The position numbers were made by a program, and so were the translations under genes. The notes beneath the pieces were generated by a model that saw nothing but the letters and a program-made list of their open reading frames with translations, was not told the origin of the DNA and did no database searches. 56,511 nucleotides of DNA, from the NCBI RefSeq assembly GCF_016907895.1, contig NZ_JAFBCV010000020.1, positions 1 to 56,511 of the forward strand, written 5' to 3'. The stretch is from Shouchella xiaoxiensis (GTDB taxonomy: Bacteria > Bacillota > Bacilli > Bacillales > Bacillaceae_D). How positions within the stretch are numbered: position 1 is the first letter of the stretch; the number at the start of each line of letters is the position of its first letter. Positions 8,261-16,255 of the stretch are shown piece after piece.

Positions 8261-9016
8261 TAGTTGAAGCTGAAGTTCAACGGGACAATGATCACTCCCA
8301 TACGTATTTGCATGGATTTTTGCATCAAGCAAATCTTCTGCAAGCTGATTTCCGACTAAGAAATAATCAATACGCCAGCCAATGTTACGATCACGTACAC
8401 CAGGCATATAAGACCACCATGTGAACGCCTCATCTTCTTCAGAGTAAAAATAGCGATACGTATCAATAAAGCCAGCTTGAAGCAACTCTTCAAAATGGTG
8501 CCGCTCTTCATCAGTAAACCCAGCGTTGCCAATATTGGCCCGATCGTTTTTGACATCCTTTTCCGTATGGGCAACATTTAAATCACCACAGAATATGACC
8601 GGTTTATCTTGATTTAAACGAGATAGATAGGCTCGTGCCTGTTTTTCCCATAGAATTCGATAGGGAAGACGAGTTAAATCACGTTTTGAATTGGGTGTGT
8701 ACATTGTGACAACATAATAATGATCGTATTCAAGCGTAATGACACGCCCTTCAAGATCTTCCATTTCCTCACCAATACCGTGAACAACGGAAAGCGGTTT
8801 ATGTTTAGTAAAAATAGCCGTACCTGAGTAGCCTTTACGCTCAGCGTAGTTCCAGAATTGATAATAACCTGGCAATTCTAGTTCAATTTGACCTTCTTGT
8901 AGTTTTGTTTCTTGTAAACAAAAGAAATCAGCATCAACACTGTGAAAGAAATCTAAGAAACCTTTTTTCACGCATGCTCGAATTCCGTTTACGTTCCATG
9001 AGATACATTTAATCAT
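8255..9016 (-). CDS. exoA: Exodeoxyribonuclease III (AP endonuclease)
   Basis: A 253-residue enzyme of the ExoIII/APE1 family, the length of Bacillus ExoA. It cuts DNA 5' to abasic sites and has 3'-repair and exonuclease activity in base-excision repair. Motifs in order: WNVNGIRA (8-15), LQETKLQ (34-40), YSGTAIF (about 61-67), CGDLNVAH (about 143-150), GFTDEER, WRIDYFLV (about 218-225) and SDHCPV near the C-terminus, giving the metal-binding Asn/Glu/Asp and catalytic Asp-His residues. The ATG has AAAGGAG. It is a single-gene unit. Confidence 0.95.
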   Translation of the reverse strand: MIKCISWNVNGIRACVKKGFLDFFHSVDADFFCLQETKLQEGQIELELPGYYQFWNYAERKGYSGTAIFTKHKPLSVVHGIGEEMEDLEGRVITLEYDHYYVVTMYTPNSKRDLTRLPYRILWEKQARAYLSRLNQDKPVIFCGDLNVAHTEKDVKNDRANIGNAGFTDEERHHFEELLQAGFIDTYRYFYSEEDEAFTWWSYMPGVRDRNIGWRIDYFLVGNQLAEDLLDAKIHANTYGSDHCPVELQLQLK

Positions 9017-9080
9017 CTAACTATACTCCTTTAATCGGTCATTCTCACCTAGTGTAGCATTGTTTTACTTAGTAGACGAC

Positions 9081-9108
9081 AAAAAGAGACTACGATTTCG
9101 TAATCTCT
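9081..9108 (-). terminator. Terminator downstream of mccB
   Basis: Stem agagactacga (9085-9095) with tcgtaatctct (9098-9108), one C-A mismatch, and a minus-strand T5 from the A-run at 9081-9085. Confidence 0.75.
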
Positions 9109-9115
9109 AGTTTGA

Positions 9116-10252
9116 TTATTTATGAGTTAAGGCAATTTCCAAGTCTTCCGCTAAATCTTCAACATCTTCTAATCCGACAGAAATTCGAATGAGCGAATCC
9201 GTGATCCCCAATTGTTCTCGTCTGTCTTTTGGAATTGAAGCATGTGTCATTTTAGCGGGAATTGAAATGAGACTTTCAACAGCCCCTAAACTTTCAGCAA
9301 GGGTAAAATAATGGGTATTGTTTGTTGTGTTTAAAGCAATTTCTTCAGATAATACGGTAAATGAAATTATTCCTCCGTATCCTCTTGCTTGCAAAGCATG
9401 TATGGCATGGCCTGAATGCTTCACTAGGCCTGGGTAATAGACCTTGGTCACACTCGGATGACTTTGCAAAAATTTAACAAGCTGCCTTGAACTTGTTTCA
9501 ATTTCTTCCATGCGGATCCCTAACGTTTTTATCCCCCGCATCAGTAACCAGCTATCACTTGGACCTAGTACTGCTCCCGTTGCATTTTGTATATAACCTA
9601 GTTGCGATGCAAGCGAGGAATCTTTTACGATGACAGCTCCAGCGACCACATCGCTATGTCCACCTAGATATTTCGTTGCGCTATGAAGAACAATGTCTGC
9701 CCCGAGACGTAAAGGATTCTGCCAATACGGTGTAGAGAACGTATTATCGACAATAGTTAGCAGCTGATGATGTTTAGCTAACTCTGTTACTTTAAATAGA
9801 TTCGTTACTTTTAAGAGAGGATTTGTCGGCGTTTCTAGGAAAATGGCTTTCGTTTCAGGAAGAATCGCGGCTTCGAGTGCAAGTAAGTCAGTCGTATCAA
9901 CAAACGAGACGTGAATACCTTCTTTATGCAGAACGTTCGAGAATAGTCGGTAAGTTCCTCCATAAACATCATCTGTTACAACTATGTGATCTCCTTGCAC
10001 GAAAAGTTTCATAACCGCTGTAATCGCAGCCATTCCTGAAGAAAATGCAAAACCGTCCGTGCCATATTCAATATCTGCAAGGAGTTCTTCCAGCGCACTT
10101 CTAGTCGGATTTCCTGTTCGTGCATATTCATAGATAAAGTTGCCAATGCCATCTTGCTTAAAAGTGCTAGCTAATTGAATTGGCTGTGTCACTGCACCAG
10201 TCGTTGAATCAAACCCTCTGCCCCCATGAATCAACTTCGTTTTTTGTCTCAA
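9116..10252 (-). CDS. mccB: Cystathionine gamma-lyase / homocysteine gamma-lyase
   Basis: A 378-residue PLP enzyme of the Cys/Met metabolism (gamma) family. It splits cystathionine to cysteine, completing reverse transsulfuration from methionine-derived homocysteine. Visible are YEYARTGNPTR near residue 42, the glycine-rich FSSGMAAI near 73, VDNTFSTPYWQ near 167, and SATKYLGGHSD near 192-202 with the PLP lysine. It starts at a TTG (10252) with AGGAGG seven bases upstream, and this TTG overlaps the mccA stop as TTGA, so the two are coupled. Gene order with mccA decides the name. Confidence 0.9.
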   Translation of the reverse strand: MRQKTKLIHGGRGFDSTTGAVTQPIQLASTFKQDGIGNFIYEYARTGNPTRSALEELLADIEYGTDGFAFSSGMAAITAVMKLFVQGDHIVVTDDVYGGTYRLFSNVLHKEGIHVSFVDTTDLLALEAAILPETKAIFLETPTNPLLKVTNLFKVTELAKHHQLLTIVDNTFSTPYWQNPLRLGADIVLHSATKYLGGHSDVVAGAVIVKDSSLASQLGYIQNATGAVLGPSDSWLLMRGIKTLGIRMEEIETSSRQLVKFLQSHPSVTKVYYPGLVKHSGHAIHALQARGYGGIISFTVLSEEIALNTTNNTHYFTLAESLGAVESLISIPAKMTHASIPKDRREQLGITDSLIRISVGLEDVEDLAEDLEIALTHK

Positions 10253-11175
10253 TCGATTTCCTCCTCATAGATCCCTTTGCTTAAGTACCGTTCTCCCCCG
10301 TCTGGAAAAACCGTTACAAGAATCGAATTGGGTGGTGCTTTACTAGCCTCCTGTAATGCGGCATCTAAGGCAGCGCCAGAGGAGCTTCCAACAAGCAAGC
10401 CCGCTTTTTTAGCGAGTTCTCTTGTTCGCCTAAAAGCCGTTCGATCAGAAATTGTATATACACCATCGAACCATTCTTGATTGACGAATGTTGGGATAAA
10501 TTCCATTCCGATTCCTTCTGTTCGATGTGGTCCAACCGTCCCACCATTTAAGATCGATCCTTCTGGTTCTACAATGACGGTACGAATGTTTATATTTAAT
10601 TCCTTTAAGTATCGTGCAGTCCCCGTAAAGGTGCCACCTGTTCCACCTCCAGCTATGAAAGTCGTGATGGGCTGATCAACCTGCCTCACAATCTCTGGTC
10701 CTAATGATTCGTAATACGTAATTGGGTTAACTGGATTATGAAACTGCTGTGGGCAATACGCATCTTTCATTTCTAGTTCAAGCGCCAGAGCATGGGCAAT
10801 TGCGCCTTTAATACCAAGTTCTGTAGGTGTATGAATTACGGTTGCACCTAACGCACGCATGATTTGCTGCTTTTCAATACTAAACGAGGCAGGAACAACA
10901 CAAATAACGTTAACATCAGTCCCAATTGCGGCAAGAGCGAGTGCAATCCCTGTATTTCCCGCTGTTGGTTCGATTAATGTACCTTTTTTGGTGATTTTCC
11001 CCTTATCGATTGCTTCTTGCATCAAGCGAAGGCCTAGGCGATCTTTTATACTTCCACCAGGGTTCATGAATTCAAGTTTGGCAAATAGACGAACATGATT
11101 TGGTAAAGCAAACGAAGTCAATTCAATCATTGGCGTTTGACCAATTAGCTCATGGACATGACGATAACGATTCAT
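10249..11175 (-). CDS. mccA: O-acetylserine-dependent cystathionine beta-synthase
   Basis: A 308-residue PLP enzyme of the cysteine synthase/CBS fold. It makes cystathionine from homocysteine and (O-acetyl)serine, the step before MccB. Key features are LIGQTPMIEL (10-19), NPGGSIKDR (about 38-46) with the PLP lysine, PTAGNTGIALA near 70-80, and the phosphate-binding GGGTGGT near 174-180. There is no C-terminal CBS regulatory pair, as usual in bacteria. First gene of the mccAB operon. In Bacillus this operon is under CymR; I found no convincing CymR box in the 140 bp upstream. Confidence 0.9.
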   Translation of the reverse strand: MNRYRHVHELIGQTPMIELTSFALPNHVRLFAKLEFMNPGGSIKDRLGLRLMQEAIDKGKITKKGTLIEPTAGNTGIALALAAIGTDVNVICVVPASFSIEKQQIMRALGATVIHTPTELGIKGAIAHALALELEMKDAYCPQQFHNPVNPITYYESLGPEIVRQVDQPITTFIAGGGTGGTFTGTARYLKELNINIRTVIVEPEGSILNGGTVGPHRTEGIGMEFIPTFVNQEWFDGVYTISDRTAFRRTRELAKKAGLLVGSSSGAALDAALQEASKAPPNSILVTVFPDGGERYLSKGIYEEEID

Positions 11176-11283
11176 TGATTCTAGCTCCTCGCTTTTTCAT
11201 TTGATCTTGTAGCTTATGCTATTGTATTGTGTTTGTGCCTAGTTTTTACTTGATAATACGGTAAGTGAAATTAATATAAACAT

Positions 11284-11315
11284 AAAAAAACGCTTAGCTA
11301 GTTAGCCAAAGCGTT
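11284..11315 (-). terminator. Terminator of the first luciferase-like gene
   Basis: Hairpin aacgctt (11289-11295) with aagcgtt (11309-11315) and an inner gcta/tagc stem; minus-strand T7 from 11284-11290. It overlaps the stop codon at 11314-11316. Confidence 0.8.
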
Positions 11316-12312
11316 ATAAGGATACAAGTTGCGGATAAATTTCTGTTAGCAAGCGATAAGAATGCAGTCGATCTCGTAGCTCTGGTGCATGGGTTAACAC
11401 CATTAATTCATCCAGCTGGAGTGATTCAGCGATGTCATCAAGGCGCTTCTTGACGTATGCTTTGTCGCCAACAATTGCCTCATTTAATTGCTGTTCCATC
11501 GTATCTTGCGTCGCTTCACTTAATTGCTTCACTAAATACGCGGTCTCTGCTACCGTTGGAATTGCCAAGAGCGGTTCCTGCGTTTGATTAAATGCCTGCC
11601 ATACAAGAACAGACCGATACAATTCTCGCGCTTTTTCAGTTGTATCAGCGCAAAGAACCGATACACAGGCAAAAGCTTGTCCCTGCTTCCTTTGACTCCT
11701 GTAATGGCCGATAACATGATGATCATCTTCAGTATTCATAAAATGACCGTATACATAATTTAATCGATGTTTTGCTGCTAAATCAGCACTTTTCTTTGAT
11801 GTTCCTAGCATATAAACTGCTGGTGCTTCAAAAGGAACAGGTGCTGCTTTAAGTGAATGATAGCGATGATCACTTGGGAAATCTCGGCGAATAAAATGCA
11901 TTAACTCCTCGATTCGATCATCCATTGAGGCAATTCGTTCTATAAAATTTCCTGACAATGCTTCCGACGCTTCGGCTGATCCACCAGGTGAACGACCTAA
12001 CCCCAAGTCCACTCTTCCAGGAAATAAGTTACTAAGCATATTAAAACTTTCAGCTACTTTATAGGGAGCATAATGTGGCAAAAGAATGGCTCCAGCACCT
12101 AAACGAATTGAGTTTGTCTTTGCGCCAATATACGCTAGTAAAATTTCAGGTGTTGGTGATAAAAGCCCTTGGAGATCATGGTGTTCCGCGATCCAATAAC
12201 GACTATAGCCTAAGCTTTCTGCAGCTAAAGCGAGATCGGCAGTTTCTTTTAAAGCAATTTCATTTGTTGTTTCACTCGAGCGCGGTACTTGATCGAGGAT
12301 ACTGAGCTTCAT
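11314..12312 (-). CDS. Luciferase-like (LLM class) flavin-dependent monooxygenase
   Basis: A 332-residue member of the bacterial luciferase-like family using FMNH2 and oxygen. Typical elements are an N-terminal MKLSILDQVP strand, RYWIAEHHD near residues 38-46, IRLGAGAILLPHYAPYKVAE near 68-87, and PGRVDLGLGRSPGG near 97-110. The start is the ATG at 12312, where homology begins; an open frame extends 75 codons further upstream but overlaps the spoIISB-like gene and lacks family similarity. It is related to the protein at 13695-14681. The substrate is unknown. Confidence 0.85.
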   Translation of the reverse strand: MKLSILDQVPRSSETTNEIALKETADLALAAESLGYSRYWIAEHHDLQGLLSPTPEILLAYIGAKTNSIRLGAGAILLPHYAPYKVAESFNMLSNLFPGRVDLGLGRSPGGSAEASEALSGNFIERIASMDDRIEELMHFIRRDFPSDHRYHSLKAAPVPFEAPAVYMLGTSKKSADLAAKHRLNYVYGHFMNTEDDHHVIGHYRSQRKQGQAFACVSVLCADTTEKARELYRSVLVWQAFNQTQEPLLAIPTVAETAYLVKQLSEATQDTMEQQLNEAIVGDKAYVKKRLDDIAESLQLDELMVLTHAPELRDRLHSYRLLTEIYPQLVSL

Positions 12313-12421
12313 CCGATCGAACCTACTTTCATAAGATGTTCCTATTACCGTATCGAATTTAGTCGAATTAAGCAAACAATACCCTCTTAAAGTACGCAAA
12401 TCGCGGTTAATCCATCCTCTT

Positions 12422-12568
12422 TTAGCGTCTTCCTTTTTTCGTATCCTTTTTCCAATTTTTAAATAGCTGAATCGCTTCTTTGTTTTTCTTTTGTAAATTG
12501 GTTGTAAAAGGAGACGTTGCAAATGCTGGTAGCACACTATCAGTGGATTTCTTGGATGTTTTTTTCAT
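12422..12568 (-). CDS. spoIISB: SpoIISB-like antitoxin
   Basis: A 48-residue, lysine-rich protein (MKKTSKKSTDSVLPAFATSP at the start) encoded directly after the SpoIISA gene, with a 46-bp gap. From memory, Bacillus subtilis SpoIISB contains a stretch KKRSTTSVASYQVSPHTARI; the arrangement KK-ST-SV, a short linker, SP-T, then K-N-E and a lysine-rich end recurs here in the same order. SpoIISB is a small, basic, flexible protein that binds the cytoplasmic part of SpoIISA and neutralises it. A weak GGGTGA ribosome site precedes the ATG. Homology rests on short similarity plus perfect synteny with the toxin. Confidence 0.82.
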   Translation of the reverse strand: MKKTSKKSTDSVLPAFATSPFTTNLQKKNKEAIQLFKNWKKDTKKGRR

Positions 12569-12614
12569 TCTTTCACCCACTCAACCAAGTTATGATACCT
12601 TACCTTATTCTTGT

Positions 12615-13388
12615 TCAATTTAAATGGTGCGCCTGACTATGCTGGTCTTCACCATCTTCTCCACCTGAAGATAATAAATCATAAATTGCCACGAGTGTCG
12701 CAAACAACAGCGCATCAAATTCCGTTAACCGTTCTTCTGACGAGAGCTTAATGATATGATGCTCCCCTTGCAAGATAACAGGAATAAAGATCAGTTTATC
12801 TTTTTCACCGTAATACACATCTTGACGCTCGAGTGTTGCACTGACAGCAGAGCGATCTTTGAAATGAATCAACAAATGATCCTTATCACCTTTCGTTACA
12901 TAGGGAAACACACTAGCCTCCACTTCCGTTTTCTCTGCAAATCTCATTAGAATTTCCCTCACACCGGTAATATATGCACGATGCCCCCCGTAATAGACGT
13001 TAATGGAGTCACTTTTTAATAATCGAAAAAAAGCCAACAGTCTTTTTTGTTGATTTTGCAAGACTTCATCGTTCGCTTCGATTAACTGTCCTGTATCGAT
13101 TGTAAAGACATTTGATCCAAACCGTTTTACATACGCACTTAAGAAAACAAATGCATCAATTACAGCAAATAAACAAGCGACAATTAAATAGTGCTGCCAA
13201 TTCTCAAAGAGGCTTTCAGGATGAAGTGTCCAACTTAGTGCAGCACCAATGACAAACGCAGCGTACCAGCATTTACGAATAAGAGGAAGACGTCTCTTTG
13301 TTGCCTCCTCCCATTTCCATGAAGCAAATACATAAAAAACGAGACCTACTACGATTAGCCAAACAAATAGTTGATAGATCAGTATCAT
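12615..13388 (-). CDS. spoIISA: SpoIISA-like membrane toxin
   Basis: A 257-residue protein matching the SpoIISA family (248 residues in B. subtilis). Three N-terminal membrane helices (about 3-22, 38-56, 67-89) precede a cytoplasmic GAF-like domain. Family landmarks recognised from B. subtilis include WYAAFVIGA, HYLIVACLFAVIDAFVFLSA, VYYGG and RQDVYYGEKDKLIFIPV. SpoIISA harms the membrane unless SpoIISB is present, and in B. subtilis the pair affects sporulation and programmed death. The ATG follows TAGGGGGG. The toxin gene precedes the antitoxin, as in B. subtilis. It lies between two luciferase-like paralogues. Confidence 0.93.
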   Translation of the reverse strand: MILIYQLFVWLIVVGLVFYVFASWKWEEATKRRLPLIRKCWYAAFVIGAALSWTLHPESLFENWQHYLIVACLFAVIDAFVFLSAYVKRFGSNVFTIDTGQLIEANDEVLQNQQKRLLAFFRLLKSDSINVYYGGHRAYITGVREILMRFAEKTEVEASVFPYVTKGDKDHLLIHFKDRSAVSATLERQDVYYGEKDKLIFIPVILQGEHHIIKLSSEERLTEFDALLFATLVAIYDLLSSGGEDGEDQHSQAHHLN

Positions 13389-13631
13389 AAGTGACTAACC
13401 CCCCTAAAGACCGTTTTTAAAGTATATGATGGCAAGCTTTAAAAAAGTGTCAGATTTAGTTGGGAAATAAATAAGAAAAAGCGAAGTTTGAAAGCGTTGA
13501 ATTCCAATCCAGGCGAAAGCATGACATGGAGGAACGGTTGAGCCTCAGCAGTCTTTGTTAAGCTAAGTCAGAAAAACTTCCACTAACATCCTGTTTCAAC
13601 GAAAAAAGCTAGTGCGAAACAAAACCCATCC
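13389..13631. other. Intergenic region upstream of spoIISA
   Basis: About 240 bp without a credible gene. It must hold the spoIISA promoter, but I could not pair a good -35 with a -10. The words gaaagcatgac (about 13513-13523) and ggttgag also occur in the repeat relic near 48.7 kb, so a degraded repeat copy is possible but weakly supported. Confidence 0.3.
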
Positions 13632-13670
13632 AAAAAAAGCGGAAGGTTTTTATTTAAACCTTCCGCTTTT
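13632..13670 (-). terminator. Strong terminator of the second luciferase-like gene
   Basis: Perfect 15-bp stem aaaagcggaaggttt (13635-13649) with its complement (13656-13670), 6-nt loop, minus-strand T-run from 13632-13638. Confidence 0.9.
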
Positions 13671-13694
13671 GAGACAGCTTATACTTCCTTCAGT

Positions 13695-14681
13695 TCACCA
13701 AGCTTCAGCAATCCGTTTAAATGAATCGATTTGTTTCTCTTCGTCGTAAATTGTCGATTGAATCATCACTTCATTCACTTTTGTTTGATTAGCAAATTGT
13801 TTTAATTCCTCAGCAACAGCAGCGCCTTCTCCAATAAAAGATCCCCCAAGCTGTTCCATCACCATTTGTTTCTCGTATGCTGTCCATTCTTGATCCATGT
13901 TAGTGAGGGCCGGCTGTAACTTGCCTGGTCGATTGCGTATCATTGAAAGAAACTGCTGGTAAAGTGAAGATGCTAGAACCTCAGCTTCCTCTTGAGATGC
14001 CGCTGCAATACCATTGACCGCAACCATACTGTATGGTTCTGATAACACGTCAGAAGGTTTAAAGGTATCCCGATAAACATTTAATGCGGGAACAATATTT
14101 TTAGGAGAAAAATGACCAGCAAATGCAAACGGTAAGCCTAACTCCCCTGCCAGTTGAGCGCTAAAGCCACTAGAACCAAGTAACCAAACAGGGACAACTT
14201 CCCCTTCACCCGGAAATGCGCGAACACGTTTTGTCGCACTTTCTGGCTGGAAGTACTGCCGTAACTCTTCAACTAGCTCTGGAAATTCATTCGCGGTTTG
14301 ACCGTGGCGTCGCAATGCTTGCGCCGTTAGCTGATCTGTCCCTGGCGCACGACCCAGACCTAAATCAATTCGGTTCGGAAAAAGAGCTGCAAGTGTCCCG
14401 AATTGTTCAGCGATTACAAGTGGTGCGTGGTTAGGCAACATAATGCCACCAGATCCAACACGTATTTTTGAAGTTGCTTGTGCGATTTGACCAATTAAAA
14501 CAGCTGTGGCGGAACTGGCAATGCCAGGCATATTGTGGTGTTCCGCAACCCAAAAACGATGGTAACCGTATGTTTCGAGCGCTTGCGCACTGGCAATTGA
14601 TTGTCTTAACGCTTCGCCAATTGATTTCCCTTCACGCACAGGAGCTAAATTTAAAGCCGATAGTTTTATATCTTGATTCAT
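13695..14681 (-). CDS. Luciferase-like (LLM class) flavin-dependent monooxygenase, paralogue
   Basis: A 328-residue LLM-family flavoprotein with the same motif series as its neighbour at 11314-12312: [22 protein letters not shown] near 42-53, [20 protein letters not shown] near 72-91 and [13 protein letters not shown] near 101-113. It is of the Bacillus YwcH/YvbT/YceB type and the substrate is not known. The start is the ATG at 14681 with AAGGA eight bases upstream; an ATG at 14690 is too close to that site. It is divergent from the Eis-type acetyltransferase gene, with a palindromic operator in the shared region. Confidence 0.87.
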   Translation of the reverse strand: MNQDIKLSALNLAPVREGKSIGEALRQSIASAQALETYGYHRFWVAEHHNMPGIASSATAVLIGQIAQATSKIRVGSGGIMLPNHAPLVIAEQFGTLAALFPNRIDLGLGRAPGTDQLTAQALRRHGQTANEFPELVEELRQYFQPESATKRVRAFPGEGEVVPVWLLGSSGFSAQLAGELGLPFAFAGHFSPKNIVPALNVYRDTFKPSDVLSEPYSMVAVNGIAAASQEEAEVLASSLYQQFLSMIRNRPGKLQPALTNMDQEWTAYEKQMVMEQLGGSFIGEGAAVAEELKQFANQTKVNEVMIQSTIYDEEKQIDSFKRIAEAW

Positions 14682-14754
14682 ACATATCATCCTTTTAATT
14701 TTGTCGAATGCTATTATTGTAGCGGTGCTTCTACCGAAGTTCAATTCAAACGAT

Positions 14755-14799
14755 TTGACTCTGCTTCACTGATTGATTAAAATGACTGATAATCAGTCA
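14755..14799 (+). promoter_or_regulatory. Promoter with TetR-like palindromic operator
   Basis: A near-consensus sigma-A promoter, TTGACT (14755-14760), 17-bp spacer, TAAAAT (14778-14783), is followed at once by the perfect 17-bp palindrome tgactgataatcagtca (14783-14799), which overlaps the last -10 base and the expected start site. Such 15-17-bp palindromes are typical TetR-family operators. It drives the gene at 14831 and may also influence the divergent monooxygenase gene. No TetR gene is in the window. Confidence 0.75.
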
Positions 14800-14830
14800 G
14801 TGAATTTTATGAGTGGAAGCAGGGATTTTT

Positions 14831-16039
14831 ATGAGTCAAAACCGAAAAGATCAACTTACATTACAGCAAGTCACAAATGAACACGCCGATGATTCAATCG
14901 ACTTACTTAAGTATGTATTTCAAGTAACAAATCAAGATGTATCGCAAATTGGCAAGTCACAAATGGCTTTATGGAAAAAACCAATTTTTGAAGAATGTTC
15001 TGTTTTAGGATGGTTCTCAAACAATAAATTAATTTCACAAATGGTCGTTTATCCATTCTCCGTTAATATCCACGGTCGCGCCTATAAAATGGGTGGGGTT
15101 ACGGGAGTCGGAACTTATCCAGAATACGCCGGACTTGGATTAATGAATGATTTAATGAAGCAAAGCTTAACGACAATGAAAGAGCGGGGACAAACGATCT
15201 CTTATTTATTCCCCTACTCTATTCCTTATTATCGCAAAAAAGGCTGGGAAATAGTCTCTGATGTCATTTCTTATTCTGTCCGAGACACACAAATTCCAAA
15301 ACCATCGGCTGTTCCTGGACGGATCGAGCGCGTATCCTTTCATCATCGGGATATTAAGAAAACCTACAATGACTTTTCCAAAAAAGAGAATGTAGCCATG
15401 ATTCGAAATGATATTGCTTGGGATGAGCATTTTAAATGGGAGCGGGATGAATTAACAGCATGTGTCTATTACGATCAAGATGAAAACCCTTTAGGTTACA
15501 TGTACTACAAAGTGGAAAATGAAACGTTTTATGTGAAAGAAATGATTTATACAAATGAGGAGGCGCGCCGAGGCATTTGGAACTTTATTGGCGCTCATTT
15601 TTCAATGGTTTACCACGTGAAAGGTAAAATCTTTAGGAATGAACCACTGTCCTTCTTTCTAGAAGACGGGGAAATTGAAGAACGCATATCTCCTTACTAC
15701 ATGGCTCGCATCGTTGATTTAAAAGAGTTCTTACGTCATTACCCTTTCACTTCACAAGCAAGTAAACCACTAACATTATCTGTAAGTGATCCGATTTTAG
15801 AGTGGAATACCGGTACGTTTACATTATCTTTTTCCGGGGAACAAACCATTACAGAAGATCAACCTGGTCAAGCAATCGATGTACAAACAGATATTCAGAC
15901 GCTCGTAACGCTACTGCTAAATTACAAACGTGCAAAGGACTTAAAAGCGATTGGTCGTATTGAAGCATCGGATGAAACGATTGCTTATTTAGAAGCCATC
16001 ATTCCAGACAACCACCCTTGGTTCTCTGATTATTTTTAA
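14831..16039 (+). CDS. Eis-family GNAT N-acetyltransferase
   Basis: A 402-residue protein with the Eis layout: an N-terminal GNAT domain (acetyl-CoA loop near VTGVGTYPEYAGLGLMNDLM), a second GNAT-like domain, and a C-terminal SCP2-type domain ending in a free carboxylate (HPWFSDYF). Mycobacterial Eis acetylates amines including aminoglycosides; the substrate here is unknown. The ATG at 14831 is preferred; a GTG six codons earlier (14813) is possible. It is a single-gene unit with a strong promoter overlapped by a TetR-type palindrome, suggesting inducible expression. Confidence 0.82.
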   Translation: MSQNRKDQLTLQQVTNEHADDSIDLLKYVFQVTNQDVSQIGKSQMALWKKPIFEECSVLGWFSNNKLISQMVVYPFSVNIHGRAYKMGGVTGVGTYPEYAGLGLMNDLMKQSLTTMKERGQTISYLFPYSIPYYRKKGWEIVSDVISYSVRDTQIPKPSAVPGRIERVSFHHRDIKKTYNDFSKKENVAMIRNDIAWDEHFKWERDELTACVYYDQDENPLGYMYYKVENETFYVKEMIYTNEEARRGIWNFIGAHFSMVYHVKGKIFRNEPLSFFLEDGEIEERISPYYMARIVDLKEFLRHYPFTSQASKPLTLSVSDPILEWNTGTFTLSFSGEQTITEDQPGQAIDVQTDIQTLVTLLLNYKRAKDLKAIGRIEASDETIAYLEAIIPDNHPWFSDYF

Positions 16040-16115
16040 GCAGCTTGACAAGAAAACAATGAAGTGATAATCTGATTTTCCTGACCAACTAACATGATTT
16101 TAATAAGCAGATAAC

Positions 16116-16144
16116 TTGCTTAGTCAGGAATGGTCAATTATAAT
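16116..16144 (+). promoter_or_regulatory. clpE promoter with CtsR box in the spacer
   Basis: TTGCTT (16116-16121), a 17-bp spacer and a perfect TATAAT (16139-16144). The spacer itself is the direct repeat AGTCAGG-AAT-GGTCAAT (16122-16138), close to the CtsR heptad repeat (A/GGTCAAA-NAN-A/GGTCAAA). CtsR bound here would cover the promoter. Confidence 0.82.
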
Positions 16145-16156
16145 ATCAGTATAAAT

Positions 16157-16190
16157 AACAGCTATCCTACTTAGATAGCTGTTGCTTTTA
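16157..16190 (+). promoter_or_regulatory. Hairpin with short T-tract in the clpE leader
   Basis: Perfect 10-bp stem aacagctatc (16157-16166) with gatagctgtt (16174-16183), 7-nt loop, then gcttttaa. It lies just after the predicted start site, so it is within the clpE 5' leader. It could be a weak terminator, an attenuator or a transcript-stabilising stem. Confidence 0.55.
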
Positions 16191-16198
16191 AAGCATTT

Positions 16199-16215
16199 GG
16201 TCAAATATAGTCAAA
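16199..16215 (+). promoter_or_regulatory. Second CtsR box upstream of clpE
   Basis: Direct repeat GGTCAAA-TAT-AGTCAAA (16199-16215), an excellent match to the CtsR consensus. It sits about 50 bp downstream of the predicted start site, where a bound repressor could act as a roadblock. Confidence 0.85.
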
Positions 16216-16255
16216 GTCAATATCAAACAAATTATTCTCAAGGAGGAATTCACTT

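Noticed and set aside
11176-11283. CymR operator or S-box before mccAB
   Set aside because: No convincing CymR dyad and no SAM riboswitch motif in the short leader.
12313-12537. N-terminal extension of the luciferase-like protein (75 extra codons)
   Set aside because: It overlaps the spoIISB-like gene, has no ribosome site or family similarity, and homology starts at ATG 12312.
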